Shown: piece by piece, positions 1-12,330 of the stretch | Layout of the letters: each line of letters begins with the position of its first letter | Numbering within the stretch: position 1 is the first letter of the stretch | Assembly (NCBI GenBank): GCA_016802295.1 | Contig: JAESIW010000207.1 | Location: forward strand, 1,812,032 to 1,876,031 | Reading direction: 5' to 3' | DNA length: 64,000 bases | DNA from: Brachionus rotundiformis | Lineage: Eukaryota > Rotifera > Eurotatoria > Ploima > Brachionidae | Made by a program: the position numbers and the translations under genes | The notes under the pieces: generated by a model | Databases searched by the model: none | What the model was told of the DNA's origin: nothing | Seen by the model: the letters and a program-made list of their open reading frames with translations, nothing else

Positions 1-1954
1 ACAAAACAAATAGATACAATGTTTAATTTTATGCTAATTAAATATCTTGTATTATCTTAATCATATTTTTTAAACAAACAAAATTTATCAGTGATTTTTA
101 AATTTTGACACTAGAAGTTATTTAAGTCAATCATTCTTTTGACAATTAACTAGATATTCTTTATTTAAAAAAAAAACAAAAAATACTTTGTTTTTCCTTT
201 TCAAATTATCAATTAAAATTTTGTGACAACAGCGCACTGAATTAAACCATTTTAATTATACTTAGATTTTAATTAAAAAATATTAACTAACTACTTTTTT
301 ATATGCCTGATTTAAATTTAAAATTAGTACACTAAAATTATAAGAAAAATTTTATTAGAAAATGATAAAAGTTAAATTTTTATATATGGTCATAAATAAA
401 ATTTTGAAAATAATTTAGTTAAGAATTTCATAAAAAAAAATTTTTCTCAAACATAGAGAATGGCTAAATGATCAAATTTACAAAAAAATTTCATTAAAAT
501 TTCAATCAAAACAATAGATAGTTTCACAAAAAAAATAAAAAAGTTGATATTTCTTAAATATTTATTTAAAAATAATAATAATAATAATAATAATAACGAA
601 AATAGAGGAAGATGAACATTTTTGAATATATGACAGCGATGGATATTTGAAAATATCCTTTTTTTTGACTACTTGACAGTTAAATTTAAGATAATTCAAT
701 GAATATATTAACTATAGTCTGTTCAATTTAGTTTAAGCTAATTATTTTGTAATAAATATTTAAAAAAGATTATTAATTAGAATATTTCAAGTAATGTTTG
801 CTCAGATACAACACTTTTGGCCACTAAATGCAATTGTTTACTTAATCTACAATCACTAATGATCAAATAAAATTAATTAATTTGAAAATTGTTCTGATTG
901 TTTATAAAGCGGTTTTTCTTCTAAAATATTTATTTTAAATGTGCAAATTAAACACAGATACAAAGCTCCATTCTTTGTTATATAATTGAAAATAAAATGT
1001 AAATATTATATGGGAAAGAAAAGAATTTTCCATTCAAATAAGCTAATCACTTTGACTAATGTCTCCGAAATATTTCCTTTACTTTGAAATCAACAATTTA
1101 TTTGACTGAATCAATTTAAAATTTTAATATTTAAAAAATATTATGCTCAATGAAAAGATGAATGAAAGGTAAATCGATTTAAAATAATATTATGTACAAA
1201 TTAAATATCACCAATGTTGAATGAGAATCATATTCCAGCAGTTAAAATCAAAAATATTGATTTTCACTGAGATTTTTCAAACATCTTGATAGAAAATAAT
1301 TGTCAATGAGATATTTTTTTTTACATAACAAAATAAAAACTAGTTAATTTATTAGAAGAAAAATAGTATAATTTTGTTATAATCATCCAAAGGGAGTCAA
1401 TTGAACAACTAGTTTGCGAGAGTATGCTGGTTTTATTTATATTAATGCTTTCATGTGACCATTTTTATCTGGTAAATTCAAACATGTCATTTAAATCGAG
1501 CATACCTGTTTGCATAAGGACTCAAGTTGAATAAAAAATTATCATTTTTTTTCTTATCATGAATAGCTTGGAAAAATCTACAAAGCCAATAAACAAAAAC
1601 TGGTTCAGTTTAGGGACCTATATGAAGAAAAAAAATAAAAAAATTTCTCTAAAATTTTTACTTATTGAGTCATTAAAAAATTAAAAAAAAAAGTGCTTAA
1701 AAACATTCGATTTTAATATATATATTTATTTATATTTTCTAAAAAATTCATAATTACTGATTTTACCTTTGTGAATTCCTCTTGTTTCTTATTTTTGTTT
1801 CAATTTAAGGTACTTTTTTTTCCAAGTCTAAATTAACCCACGATCTATTTACAAAACATTTTAGGGATTAGATAAAAATATTCTTGACAATTAACCCCAA
1901 CTTTTATGTTTATCAAGCAAAACTCGACACAAAAAAAACAAAACTAAATGAGAA
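1..1954. other. AT-rich region upstream of the myosin gene
   Basis: No gene is visible on either strand; reading frames are short and AT-driven. An (AAT)n microsatellite lies at about 571-596. The proximal part (about 1800-1954) should hold the promoter and 5' UTR of the myosin gene, but I see no clear TATA or other core motif that stands out from the AT-rich background. Confidence 0.6.
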
Positions 1955-4900
1955 ATGAATTCACGTAACGTGGCCGGAGTAGATGACTTTGTTCTTTTGG
2001 AAGATTATACCAACGAGGACAGATTTATAGACAATTTGAGAACTCGCTACCAGTCCGATCTCATCTATGTATGTATATAAGATAACCAAAAAAAAAAGCT
2101 TTTCCTTAATGTTCTATCCAATTTTCCAGAGTTTTATTGGTCCAGTTTTGGTCAGCGTAAATCCATACAAAGTACTTGGCATTTACAACAATGAGTACAA
2201 AATAGAATACAAAAACACCAATTTATTCGAGTTACCACCACACATGTAATTGTTTAGAGATAATTGTAGGCCAATTTAGGGTGATTTTTGTGCTTTTAGA
2301 TACGCCATAGCGGACAATTCCTACCGAACAATGCTCAGAGAGAACAAAGATGAATGCATCTTGATATCTGGGGAATCTGGCGCAGGCAAAACCGAAGCCA
2401 GCAAATACATTTTGGAGTACATTGCTGCCACTTCTTCTTACCACAACCAGTCAATTGACTTGGTCAAGGAAAAACTTCTCAAATCAAATTCAATTTTGGA
2501 GGTTATTTTTGTCAACAATTTTTAAGCTTAGAACTAAAATTTATTCAAAAAGGCATTTGGTAATGCGACAACTGTTCGAAATGACAATTCGAGTAGATTT
2601 GGAAAATACATGGATATCAGATTTGATTACAAGGGAGTTCCCAATGGAGGATGCATTCTTAATTATTTATTGGAAAAGTCCAGAGTTGTGTCACAGGCTA
2701 AAAATGAGAGAAATTTTCATGTATTTTACCAGTTGTTAATTGGAGCCGATGATGACATGGTATCAAGATTAAAATTGAGCAGAAATACATCCAAATATGA
2801 ATATTTGAACAAAAATTTTGACCAAGAACGTGACCAAGACGAAAGTTCTAACTTCAAGACAATGTATGAAGCATTGAGTGTGTGTGACTTTTCTGACCAA
2901 GATAAAGAAGCAAGCCAAAAAAATTACTTTAAAAAAATAAAAATTGTTTTTGTTTTATTTTCAGGACATTTTTAAAATTATAAGTTCAATTTTACATTTG
3001 GGAAATGTTAAATTTGAGTCTATAAATGGTTCATCAAAAAGAGAGTATATAAAATCAATTAAAAAAGGAGACATGGAATCTGAGATAGCTTTGGAAAACT
3101 TTTGCTCGGTGAGAATTTATAAATGCATTTGGAAATAAATACTTTTAAAGTATAAATAAACATTTTAAGTTGCTATCTGTGAAAAAAGAAGATACCATAG
3201 AGGCTTTAATAAACCGAATGTACAGAGTCAATGAAGGCAGACAATCTGAAAAAGTAATGTCACCTCTTAACATTGACCAAGCCAACTATGCTAGAGACGC
3301 TCTTGCCAAAGATCTTTATGAGCGAACCTTTAACTGGATTCTCTATCGAATCAACATGTCATTGGAAGTATTATTTTTGACCAAATTAATTATTAAATTT
3401 TTGTAATTTGTAAACCCCAGCGGTCAAAATATGATTCGGAGAGTATCAACTCCTTAAATGGCAACTGTGTTGGCATATTGGACATTTATGGCTTTGAAGT
3501 ATTTGAGACAAATGGGTTGGTTAATTTATTTTCATTTTAATAATCAATTATTAAGTTAAATTAGAAAATTAGAATTTATTTTTGTATTTTTTTTTATATC
3601 ACCGGAATTGGCGTCAATATGTATAGAGAGTTTTCTGAATTCAGGAGTCATTAATATTGACAAAAATAACAATACGTGTTTTTTTCTATAAAAGAATCTA
3701 AAAAGAGTAATAATCTTGATTATTTACAGCTAATGTTTGCCAAATGAGAAAAAAAAATTGCCTTCGGAAAAATTAAACAATTATTTAATAGAAAAATAGC
3801 AGGTTTCAGTAAAATTGCCTAGTAACTTTTAGAAAAATTATCATACCTAATTAAATATGATTTTAAAAAAATGTTAAATTTTGATAAATTATTTTTTTTT
3901 TCTATTAATTTTATTAAAAAACTTTTCTCATTTTTTTGTAAAGCTATAGTTCATATTTATGAATGTCTTGAAAATTTCTGATTTGAAATGGCTGAATATA
4001 ACCAAATTAATTGTAGTCTGTTGGCGCCAAATTTAAAGAATATTTTTCATTTTTATAAAAATTAAATAATTCTAAAAAACTAAAACAAAATTTAAAGTCA
4101 ATATTATATTAAAAATATTAAAAAATAACTGCTAATTTAATAATTATTAATTGAAAGATTTGAACAATTTTGTATAAACTACTGTAACGAAAAGTTACAC
4201 GAATTATTCATAGAGTTAACACTGAAATCGGAACAAGAGGAATATGCTGCCGAGGAAATTGTCGTAATCAACCATAACTAAATGATTGTAAATTAAAATT
4301 CTTTTCAAATTTATCTTTTTAAACAAGTGGGAACCAGTTAGCTATTTTAATAATAAAATAATTTGTCAATTAATAGAACAAAAACCATACAGTATAATTG
4401 ATTTTATGGTCAGTCACTATCGACTTGAATAAATTACTTTTTTAAAAATAATTATTTAAAAGGATGAAGAATGTGTTAGACCAGGTGAACCAAATGATAT
4501 TACATTTTTAGACAAATTGGCCGACTTTTTTATTCAAAATCCTCACTTCGAATGCATCAAAAGCTCAAAGAAATCAATCAAATTCATTAAAAGAAATGTA
4601 TTTTTAATTAAATTTAACTATTAAATCCACAGATTTAATTTAAAAAAAAGGAGTTTGTGATCAAACATTACGCTGGTTCAGTGCTTTATAACGTAGATAA
4701 TTTTTTAGACAAAAATAATAATCTACTTTACAAAAATTTAAAAGAAGTAAAATTAAATTATTAAAATAATATATTAATAATTAATCTTTTTTTAAGTTAA
4801 TGCTTTCTAGTAATAATTCAATAGTTAAATCAATTTATTATCAAAGCGAACTAAATGATAATAAAAGAAACGAAACTGTAAATTAGATTTTTAAATTTTT

Positions 4901-7243
4901 GCTTTAATTAATTATTTAATTGACTAATTTTTTATATTTATATATTCAGGTAGCTTCTCAATTTCGCACTGGATTAAAAAAATTAATGAATATATTGTAC
5001 TCCAAAGAGCCTTCATATGTGCGCTGTATCAAGCCAAATTATGACAAGATGCCAAATTATTTCGATACCGAATTGGTTAGACACCAAGTTAAGTATTTGA
5101 GCTTGATGGAAAATTTGCGGGTTCGTCGTGCCGGATTCGCTTACCGAAAGCCTTATGATCAATTTTTGGCAAGATACAAAAGTCTTTGTCCCACAACATG
5201 GCCATATTTCAAAGGCGACCCTCACCAAGGCGCCCAGGCAATCTGTGAACATCTGAAATATCAGCTAGAAAAAGACTATTTTATGGGCAAATCAAAAATA
5301 TTCATCCGCTTGTCCAAGACTTTCTTTGACTTGGAAGATTTGCTACATTTAAGAAAAATTGTTCTGGCAAACAAAATTAAAGCTTTGTACCGAGGCTATA
5401 GGCAAAGACTGGAGTATCGAAAAATTCAAAAGGCTGGAAAAATTATAACCCGCAATGCTCAAAAATGGTTGGCAAGAAGACGACTTGAAAAAATAAGAAA
5501 GGCCCGTATGACTATTAAAAAGTAAAAAAAATAAACTTAATTATATAATTTATATTAAAATTTTGATTTAAAAAGATTTTTAATTGGTTATGTTCATCGA
5601 TTTGAGGAATACAATCAGAAAAATAAGATTTTTTTGAGCATTATGTATCATAGATATCTAGTTAAGCTTGCTAAAAATTTGCCTACCAAAGTATTGGACA
5701 AATCTTGGCCTTCTTGTCCCAAGCCAATGCAAAACGTACTATCTTGAGTTCATTATTAAATCACAATTTTATTTTTATTTTATTTTGTTTTGTTTATTTT
5801 AGATATCTAAAATTTTGTTTGATTTGAATCGTAAAAATGTTGTAAGAAAATATTGCATCAAAATTAATAATCAACAAAAAGAAATTGTAAATTATTGAGA
5901 AATTTTTTAATTTAAATATGAATTTTAATTAACTAGATGGAAGAGAAATTATTCACCAGCGAGCTGTTCAAGGACAAAAAAGATTCTTATCCAGCAAGTG
6001 TTGGAATACCTTTTAAAATTGACAGACTGCAAGACCATAGCTCCTTTAAAACATTACCTAGCCAGAAAATAGACTTTTTAAAAAGCAATTCATTCTTGAT
6101 AGATAAATCTGAAATTATTAAAGTAAATAGTGTACAGATTGTTTTTTAATTTATATATATGTTAAAAATTTGTAAAGTACAGTGCCCTTGTGGACAAGTA
6201 TGATCGCCATGGATACAAGCAACGACCCAGAATAGTTATTCTTACTGATAGGTTTTTGTACGGATTGGATGCATCTAGTCTAAAATTAAGAGACCAAATA
6301 TGCACCAAGTCTATCCAAGGAATTTCTACCAGCAAACTTTCCGATGGTTTTATTGTTTTGCATGTTAAATTGGCGGATAAAAATCAAGAAAAGGGCACCT
6401 ACAAAAAAGTACTGGTCAAAATTTTCCTATTATCCATTAAAAACATTAAATTAAAGTACAAAAAAACATTTCTAGTAATTATTTGTTGTATAATAATATT
6501 TAAAATTACTTAAATAATCAAGATATATGATAAATAAGTATAGAAAAATATAATTTTAAGCTAAGAGGAGAAAAAGACTTAAATTGAAGCTTATGGTCAA
6601 ATTTTGATGGTAATGCTCAATAATTGAAATAAAAAAAAGCTTGAAGTATTGTTCGATTTTTTAATTGAATGCAGAGGCATATTATTTAATTAAGCTAACC
6701 ATGTTTAATTATGACCAAATATTATGCTTTGAAGATATGATTCAGCAAAAAATTTTAAAATATTAACTCTGACAATTAATTAATTATTTAATGCCACAAA
6801 AAGGTATCAAGTTACCAAGTGGTTGATTATAGGACCAGAAATAGTTTCAATCTATTAAATTAAATTTTTAATTGTATTTTATTAATTTAACAAGGGAGAT
6901 TTGATAATACGCGATGACAAATATCACATAGAACTAATAGTTAAGTTCATTAAAGCTCTTGGCAAAGAGGCTACGCCAGATTTTCTCAAGTTCACTGAGA
7001 CTGCCAGCCAAGCCGTTAATGAATACTCGTAAGATAATTATTTAACTAAATAGCTTTTTGATAATCTTTATCTTTTAAAAAAGATTACCTCATTTTCTCA
7101 AAAACGGATCGCGCAAGTCAATCCGGATCAAAAAGTCTACATCAGAGAACCATTTGTGTGCCCACAAGGACAAAAAAACTGGCCGCTTAATAATTGTAAA
7201 ATTTTATCTTTATATTTTAGACAATTCAAAAAATTTTACTTAA
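1955..7243 (+). CDS. Myo1c: Class I unconventional myosin, Myo1c/Myo61F type
   Basis: Actin motor linking membranes to the cortex. I rebuilt 19 exons: 1955-2068, 2130-2245, 2300-2501, 2553-2909, 2965-3108, 3170-3367, 3421-3515, 4158-4263, 4328-4408, 4463-4597, 4651-4746, 4797-4877, 4950-5521, 5576-5735, 5803-5886, 5937-6122, 6178-6408, 6895-7028, 7084-7243. Phases agree throughout and give 1083 aa; vertebrate Myo1c is about 1030-1060. Visible motifs: P-loop GESGAGKT (101-108), switch I NDNSSRFG (154-161), switch II DIYGFE (398-403), DALAK after an acidic TEDS-region residue, two or three IQ-like segments (about 710-775), and a basic TH1 tail (about 860-1083) that should bind phosphoinositides. 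The N-terminus (VDDFVLLEDY) and the TH1 tail match Myo1c better than other class I myosins. Intron 4 appears to use a GC donor. Introns 7 (642 bp) and 17 (486 bp) are the long ones and hold nothing recognisable. The last residues are the least certain. Confidence 0.95.
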
Positions 7244-7539
7244 AAATATTTATTTAAGGAAGTATAGAATAAAATGAGATCACTTATTAAAATACCAATA
7301 TTCTCTTGATTATTATTTTAAAAAATAAAATAGTATATATCTAATTAAATAAAGCTAAATTTTTAATTTTAATTTTGATTTTTTTAAATGATCTTGTTAT
7401 TAAAAATAAGAGACATTTTACACGTCTCTTATCTATGAACCAAATAAAGTTGTTTTTTCCTTATAGATCTAAAAATTTATCTTTAAACATTTAAGTTAAA
7501 AAAAAATTTACATTAAAAAATTAAAAAATTATTAAATTA
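7244..7539. other. Convergent 3' region with hairpin
   Basis: Space between two convergent stop codons. It contains AATAAA-type motifs on the plus strand (near 7268, 7322 and 7442) and a perfect 9-bp inverted repeat (7406-7414 and 7424-7432, ATAAGAGAC/GTCTCTTAT) with a 9-base loop. It is likely shared 3' UTR and polyadenylation sequence. Confidence 0.5.
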
Positions 7540-8841
7540 TCAAATTAACAAGGCCTCGAAAGCTTGTTTAAACTCAACTAGACTAATGGTTCCGTCCTCA
7601 TTGAGATAAGCGGACATTAGCAGTCTGGTGAATTCGTCTCTATTGAACAAGCGTCCCATACGCATACACAGCTTGTTATAGAGACGTTCGGCTTGATCGA
7701 TTTTAAGTCGATCAACATCAATTTGAGATAAAATTTCATTTAAGATAAACATTGAATTTACAAAATTTATATTTTTGTTAACTGACTCACTTGAATAAAC
7801 TTTATTATAGTAGGCATTTGACTCGGTCATTGATTTTTTATCTAAAATTTGTTCCAGCTGTGCTCTGTATTCACTAAGGCCTTCTTTTTCCAAGTCAACA
7901 TACTTGAGCATTTCCACATCACCTTCTAACTCATGAACTTGCATTCGGTCAGTGTCAGCGGCCAGCTTGATGCCATTTGGTGGCTTTATTTCCTGCACAA
8001 ATTCTGGCATGTCTTTGACATTCTTCAATGTTGAACCATATCTATTCACATACTCATTTGGATTTGCCCTGATAATTCCCAAATATCTGAAATCTTTTTT
8101 GATTGTGACCTCAGGTGTTTGCCACTGGACAATTACATTTTTGGGCTTTAAGTAAAACGCCTGATTGTCCTCGGACTTTTGATGGACAACACGTCTCTTT
8201 GTTTGTGTGTATGGCAACCAGCGTTCGATTATAACAGGCTGAGGCTTGGATGGAAGAGGTGCTAGCCTCTCGATGATGACTTTTCTGGGCGGAGGTGGAA
8301 GTTTTTTGCCCGAAATAGTGATGACACGTCTGGGAATGGGTCTTGGTGGCTCAGGTGGAGCCTCGCGAACCACCAGAGGATCTGGGGTGGATGGTCTGGG
8401 CGGCTGCTGGCGAATTATGAGCGGCGGAGCAGGGGGAGTGATCGAGTTGGACTCTTGGCGAATGATGATGTCGCCAGGCTGTGTCGGCGTCGGTGGTTTC
8501 AAGTACCTGATGGCTAGCTCTTGGATATAGACCAAGTTTTGATTCGTTTGTTTGACAATTATTTCCGGATCAGGGTCTTCGTTTATCTCGTAGTCACTTA
8601 GTGGCACTGGACCCTGCCAGTTTGTTTCCTCGCTTTTGTTCATCCATATGCCACGCTGGCCCAGCACTGATATCTCCTCTGTCTCTTCAATTGCCAATGG
8701 ACATGTCGATCTCAGAATTATGCTCTCAACTGCGCTCAGCTCCGAATAGCTCGGATTGCGCTCAAATGTGTACCTGGACTGGCTGCTGCTTCCTGTTTCC
8801 CCCAACACTTGTACTGGGTCAAATCTTTGATTTGATGGCAT
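7540..8841 (-). CDS. Pro-rich repeat protein with EF-hand-like C-terminus
   Basis: Single-exon 433-aa protein with an ATG start; not assigned to a named gene. Residues about 95-255 carry at least eight units of roughly 15 aa that begin with a beta-branched triplet plus a charged pair (IIIRQ, LIIRQ, LVVRE, VITIS, VIIER, VIIERW, VVHQK, VIVQW), followed by a Pro-rich stretch. This pattern resembles, from memory, the valine/proline repeats of alveolin- or articulin-like cytoskeletal proteins, but that is only a resemblance. The last 60 residues contain a helix, then NEDGTISLVEF, which looks like one degenerate EF-hand loop (its first position is Leu-Asn rather than Asp). No signal peptide or membrane segment is seen. 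A structural or ciliary cytoskeletal role is possible but inferred. Confidence 0.85.
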   Translation of the reverse strand: MPSNQRFDPVQVLGETGSSSQSRYTFERNPSYSELSAVESIILRSTCPLAIEETEEISVLGQRGIWMNKSEETNWQGPVPLSDYEINEDPDPEIIVKQTNQNLVYIQELAIRYLKPPTPTQPGDIIIRQESNSITPPAPPLIIRQQPPRPSTPDPLVVREAPPEPPRPIPRRVITISGKKLPPPPRKVIIERLAPLPSKPQPVIIERWLPYTQTKRRVVHQKSEDNQAFYLKPKNVIVQWQTPEVTIKKDFRYLGIIRANPNEYVNRYGSTLKNVKDMPEFVQEIKPPNGIKLAADTDRMQVHELEGDVEMLKYVDLEKEGLSEYRAQLEQILDKKSMTESNAYYNKVYSSESVNKNINFVNSMFILNEILSQIDVDRLKIDQAERLYNKLCMRMGRLFNRDEFTRLLMSAYLNEDGTISLVEFKQAFEALLI

Positions 8842-11134
8842 TTTTATTTCAACAATTTTTGACTTCTTTTTTCTTATCTATTTATAAAAAAAAGTTAACT
8901 CAATATCAATTTGGATTTTATTTTCAATTAAATCCAAATGAATGATTTTAATATATATAGATATATATATAGGAGATAAAAAAATTGGGTTTATTTTTCG
9001 ACAATGGTTGAACTTGTGATGAGTGCTAAATGGATTTTTAAAATTAAAATTATTAATAGACAAATGTTTTTCAAAAATTAAGTTTTTCTGCTACTAAAAT
9101 TAAAAAGACAAAAACAAATTTTTAGTTTATTTTAAAATTATTTAAAATTAATTAAATATTTTCTAATTACTTTAAAGATAACTAATTTTTTGTAATAAAG
9201 GATTTGATGCGGAAAAAAGCCAACTTATCTTATTAAATATCAATTATTTTTATTTTTATGATAAGAAAAAATATTCTGTTCCATAAATTTAATTAAATGA
9301 TTAAACCTTGTACTTTCAGATTGATTAAAAAAAATTAAGTTTTACAAAAATTTTTAATATTTGCTAGAGAATTTATATTATTGATTTCTAAATGGAAAAA
9401 TACAATTTTTTCTTTACAAATCTTAACTTAATTAGTATTTTTTAATTTGAAAACATGACTTGAGCCCTAATGTGAGACACAAATTGATTTCTTAGTTTAT
9501 TTGATGGTTAGTGTCTCAATAATAAGTCATTAGTTGATATTTTTTTAATTAATTTGTGATGTTTTGCATGTCACTGGTAGCTCTCGGTGTTTTTCTAGTG
9601 CATAATAAGAAAGTTATCTAATTCTGCCGGGCGTTTGTCTACTACCATTTCAGACTCATCTGGACAACTTAAGAAATTATTAATTAAACAATGGTAATTA
9701 AGGCTGTTTTAGGATTTTTTTTGCTTTGAAATTTAAATTTTTGACAATGAAAAAGTGATTTTTTCTATTTATCTTGAGTCTTGAGGAGCAGTGGGCTTCT
9801 TTCTAGGCTCAGTGGTCATTAGAAAATAATCTAATTTATAGAAATCCTCGCTAGTTAACCAATTTGCTCTTAATTTAAAATTCAATTTAAAAAAATGACA
9901 CATTTATAGAACAATCACTAATTTTTTAATTAATTTTTAGAGATTTTTATTTATTGTCAATAATTTATCAGTTTATTGAGTTTTAATAATTTTTTATATA
10001 AAAAAAAAAAATTATATTTCTATCTAAAATTCAACATTATCTAACTTAATCATTCAGTTAACCTGTTTTTGGATAAAATAAAATCATGCTTAAAAGAAGA
10101 TAGAGCACATTTTTTGGACACTTTTAATTAAATTATTCAAAAATAACTAAACAAGAAATACTTAATTGAACTAAAAAATATATTTGGTGATGGAATGTGT
10201 TGAATAATAAAAAATATATGCAATATTAGATAATAATTAATTAATAAATAGATAAATTAATAGAAAAATTCATGCTATATGATAAATTGATTTGGTCTAA
10301 ATATTTTTAATTATGTCAGAGAAAAAGTGATTTGAGTAGTTAGAGAATTAAGAGACTATTTGTTTAATAGGTCTTTGGGTCATAAATGTCGATGGCTTAA
10401 AGGTAGATATGGCCAATTAGGGAAAATAAAATATTTTTCTCGATTAAGTGATCAAAGAGAGTACTTTATTTAAATTGATTTTAAAAGCAGTTTTGGTCAT
10501 AAAAGTTGATTAATTTTTTATTTTTTTTTAAATGCATAAACGATTAATTTCTAACTCTTTAAATCAATCAATTATTTAGTTAATTAATTTAAATTGAAAT
10601 TGTAAGAGGTTATTTTTAATAAAATGGAACACTCAATGATCCCAAGTTTTGGTATCCAAATTGTACCAATGCAAAAAATAAGTTGATAAAGAAAAAAATT
10701 GCTGGAATTTCAAATATACAAAAATTTTATTATCAATCAAAATACTATCTAGTTAATTTGACACTTAATGAAAAGATTAAAATCTTAAATGTACATAATT
10801 AATTAAAACAGAAGCATATAAAAAAATGTTTCGAGTAGATTTTCAACGTGCTATTATATGAACCAATATGGTTTCATCTTGAATATTAAACTTTTAACTT
10901 TAATATAATATTTAAATTTATTTTTAATTAAAAAAGGTATACATATCATAGTTAATAGAAAATAAAAAATGAGTTTAATTTTTGGGGGTGACAAAAAAAA
11001 ACCATTTTAAGTGAACTATTAAATCCTAATAAAAAATTTCCTTTTCTTCTAAATTTAAGAATTGTTTAAAATGCTTAGACACATCTAGTTGGGCAATGGC
11101 CTCTTTACATTTAATCATATAATATTATACTATA
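8842..11134. other. Intergenic, no gene seen
   Basis: About 2.3 kb of very AT-rich sequence with homopolymer and TA runs (for example about 8948-8972). I find no conserved protein segment on either strand and no recognisable RNA gene. Confidence 0.5.
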
Positions 11135-11200
11135 TAGTAGTAGTAGTAGTAAATAATACTGCGACCCTATTGGGTTAAGCTTCTTCGAAGCTATGGCAGT
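11135..11200. repeat. TAG tract with three-stem RNA-like fold
   Basis: A short (TAG)n tract at 11135-11151 is followed by a compact fold at 11158-11200. The outer stem is ACTGC/GCAGT (11158-11162 with 11196-11200). It encloses two hairpins, ACCC/GGGT (11164-11167 with 11172-11175) and AGCTTC/GAAGCT (11178-11183 with 11187-11192). On the minus strand this reads as a folded 3' end followed by a trinucleotide tail, as in the 3' ends of some non-LTR retrotransposons. That interpretation is inference; the pairing itself is seen directly. Confidence 0.5.
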
Positions 11201-11700
11201 AAATTAGACTGTTATATTAGTAATTATATTTATTGGTTTAATCATCAATAAACAAACCAAAATTCTTTTAAACAATATTTAAAAAATTTAAATGTTTTAG
11301 ATAAACTGTCTGAAAGTTTAAGTCCAAGAGATAGATTTAAATTATTTTTTAATATTTTTTTTGTTTATTAAACAAGCAACCAAAAACAGTGTTATCTTGT
11401 TTTCCTTTATACTAATTTTTTTGAATACACATAAATTATTTCCTTAAAAAATGTCGAAGATATTTTAATAATTTTTTAAATATTAATGATTTTTTCCGAA
11501 AATTTCATAATAAATTAAATTAATTAGTAAATATTAAAAATATTTGAAGAAACTTCACACAACTGACATTTATCAGTTAAATTAGCTAAATTGGTCAAAT
11601 TGGTGACAAAGGGGTATAAATAGAATGAAATTTTTGTACAGAATATTTCATTTTTAAAAACTTAAAATTTAAATTTTGAAAAAAATTTTTATTTTAGGAA

Positions 11701-12169
11701 AATGGAAAACAAAGTAGTCACCATAACTCAGGTCCGCAAGCCCTGATGAAAAAAGAGGAGGGTGATGGCAGCCAGATGCATCGCATGTGCATGTGGTCTT
11801 TCACGTAGTTTGCAGAAGAGCTGTATGGCGGGTACATAGGCCTACGGGTCTTTGTCCAAGTCTTGTCGTATGAGGGCGCCGCTGGCTTCGACCATCTCCC
11901 AGTATAGAATCCGAAAGGAGCGAGAATCTGCTGTACAGCTGACCCTCTGCAGATAGACGTAACTTTGGAAGCCTTAAGTTAAGACTTTTAAGTCGCTTGG
12001 TTTGTGGTTCCAAGCTAGTCTAAATAGTTGCCGAGTTCGCAGCCAATTTTGAGTGCTCGGATGAGTGGCGCTGTTTATGATGAACGTCCCACTGGCTTCT
12101 TAGGGAAAGACGCCGTCATAACTCTGCCAAAGCCGGTCCCAAGCCCGGTTGTGAAAAGAGGAGGGTGAC
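11701..12169 (+). repeat. GC-rich repeat block, likely retroelement tail
   Basis: About 470 bp that is sharply GC-richer than its surroundings. It is bracketed by two related direct repeats, 11717-11765 and 12115-12169. Both contain GTC..ATAACTC, GGTCC, CAAGCCC and end AAAAGAGGAGGGTGA. The second copy resembles, from memory, a motif near the 3' ends of LINE-type retrotransposons in fish and invertebrates. No long reading frame is present. It abuts a LINE coding remnant downstream, so a 5'-truncated or tandem retroelement insertion is the likely explanation. Confidence 0.5.
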
Positions 12170-12330
12170 ATAAGAATAGTTTACAGAGAATATCAATTTT
12201 TAACGAACAGAGTTGTTGAATCATGGAGTTTACTTTCAAAAGAAGAAATATCAGCAAGGACAGTCAACAGTTTCAAGGCTCAAATTGATCAAGATACAGT
12301 CAGATTGAATTTATTAATATATATATATAT
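12167..12330 (+). mobile_element. LINE (non-LTR retrotransposon) ORF2 C-terminal fragment
   Basis: In one plus-strand frame this stretch encodes FLTNRVVESW, a short SLLSKEE loop, and TVNSFKAQID. This matches the typical C-terminal end of jockey/CR1-type reverse-transcriptase polyproteins (the F-NRVV-W-LP-E-V--NSFK pattern). The frame runs into a (TA)n tract at about 12314-12332, consistent with the end of a 5'-truncated copy. No reverse-transcriptase catalytic domain is present, so it cannot move itself. Confidence 0.65.

Noticed and set aside
7196..7220. Possible 25-bp intron (gtaaaa...ttttag) near the myosin C-terminus.
   Set aside because: Shorter than any other intron here (all above about 45 bp); I kept reading through to the TAA at 7241-7243.
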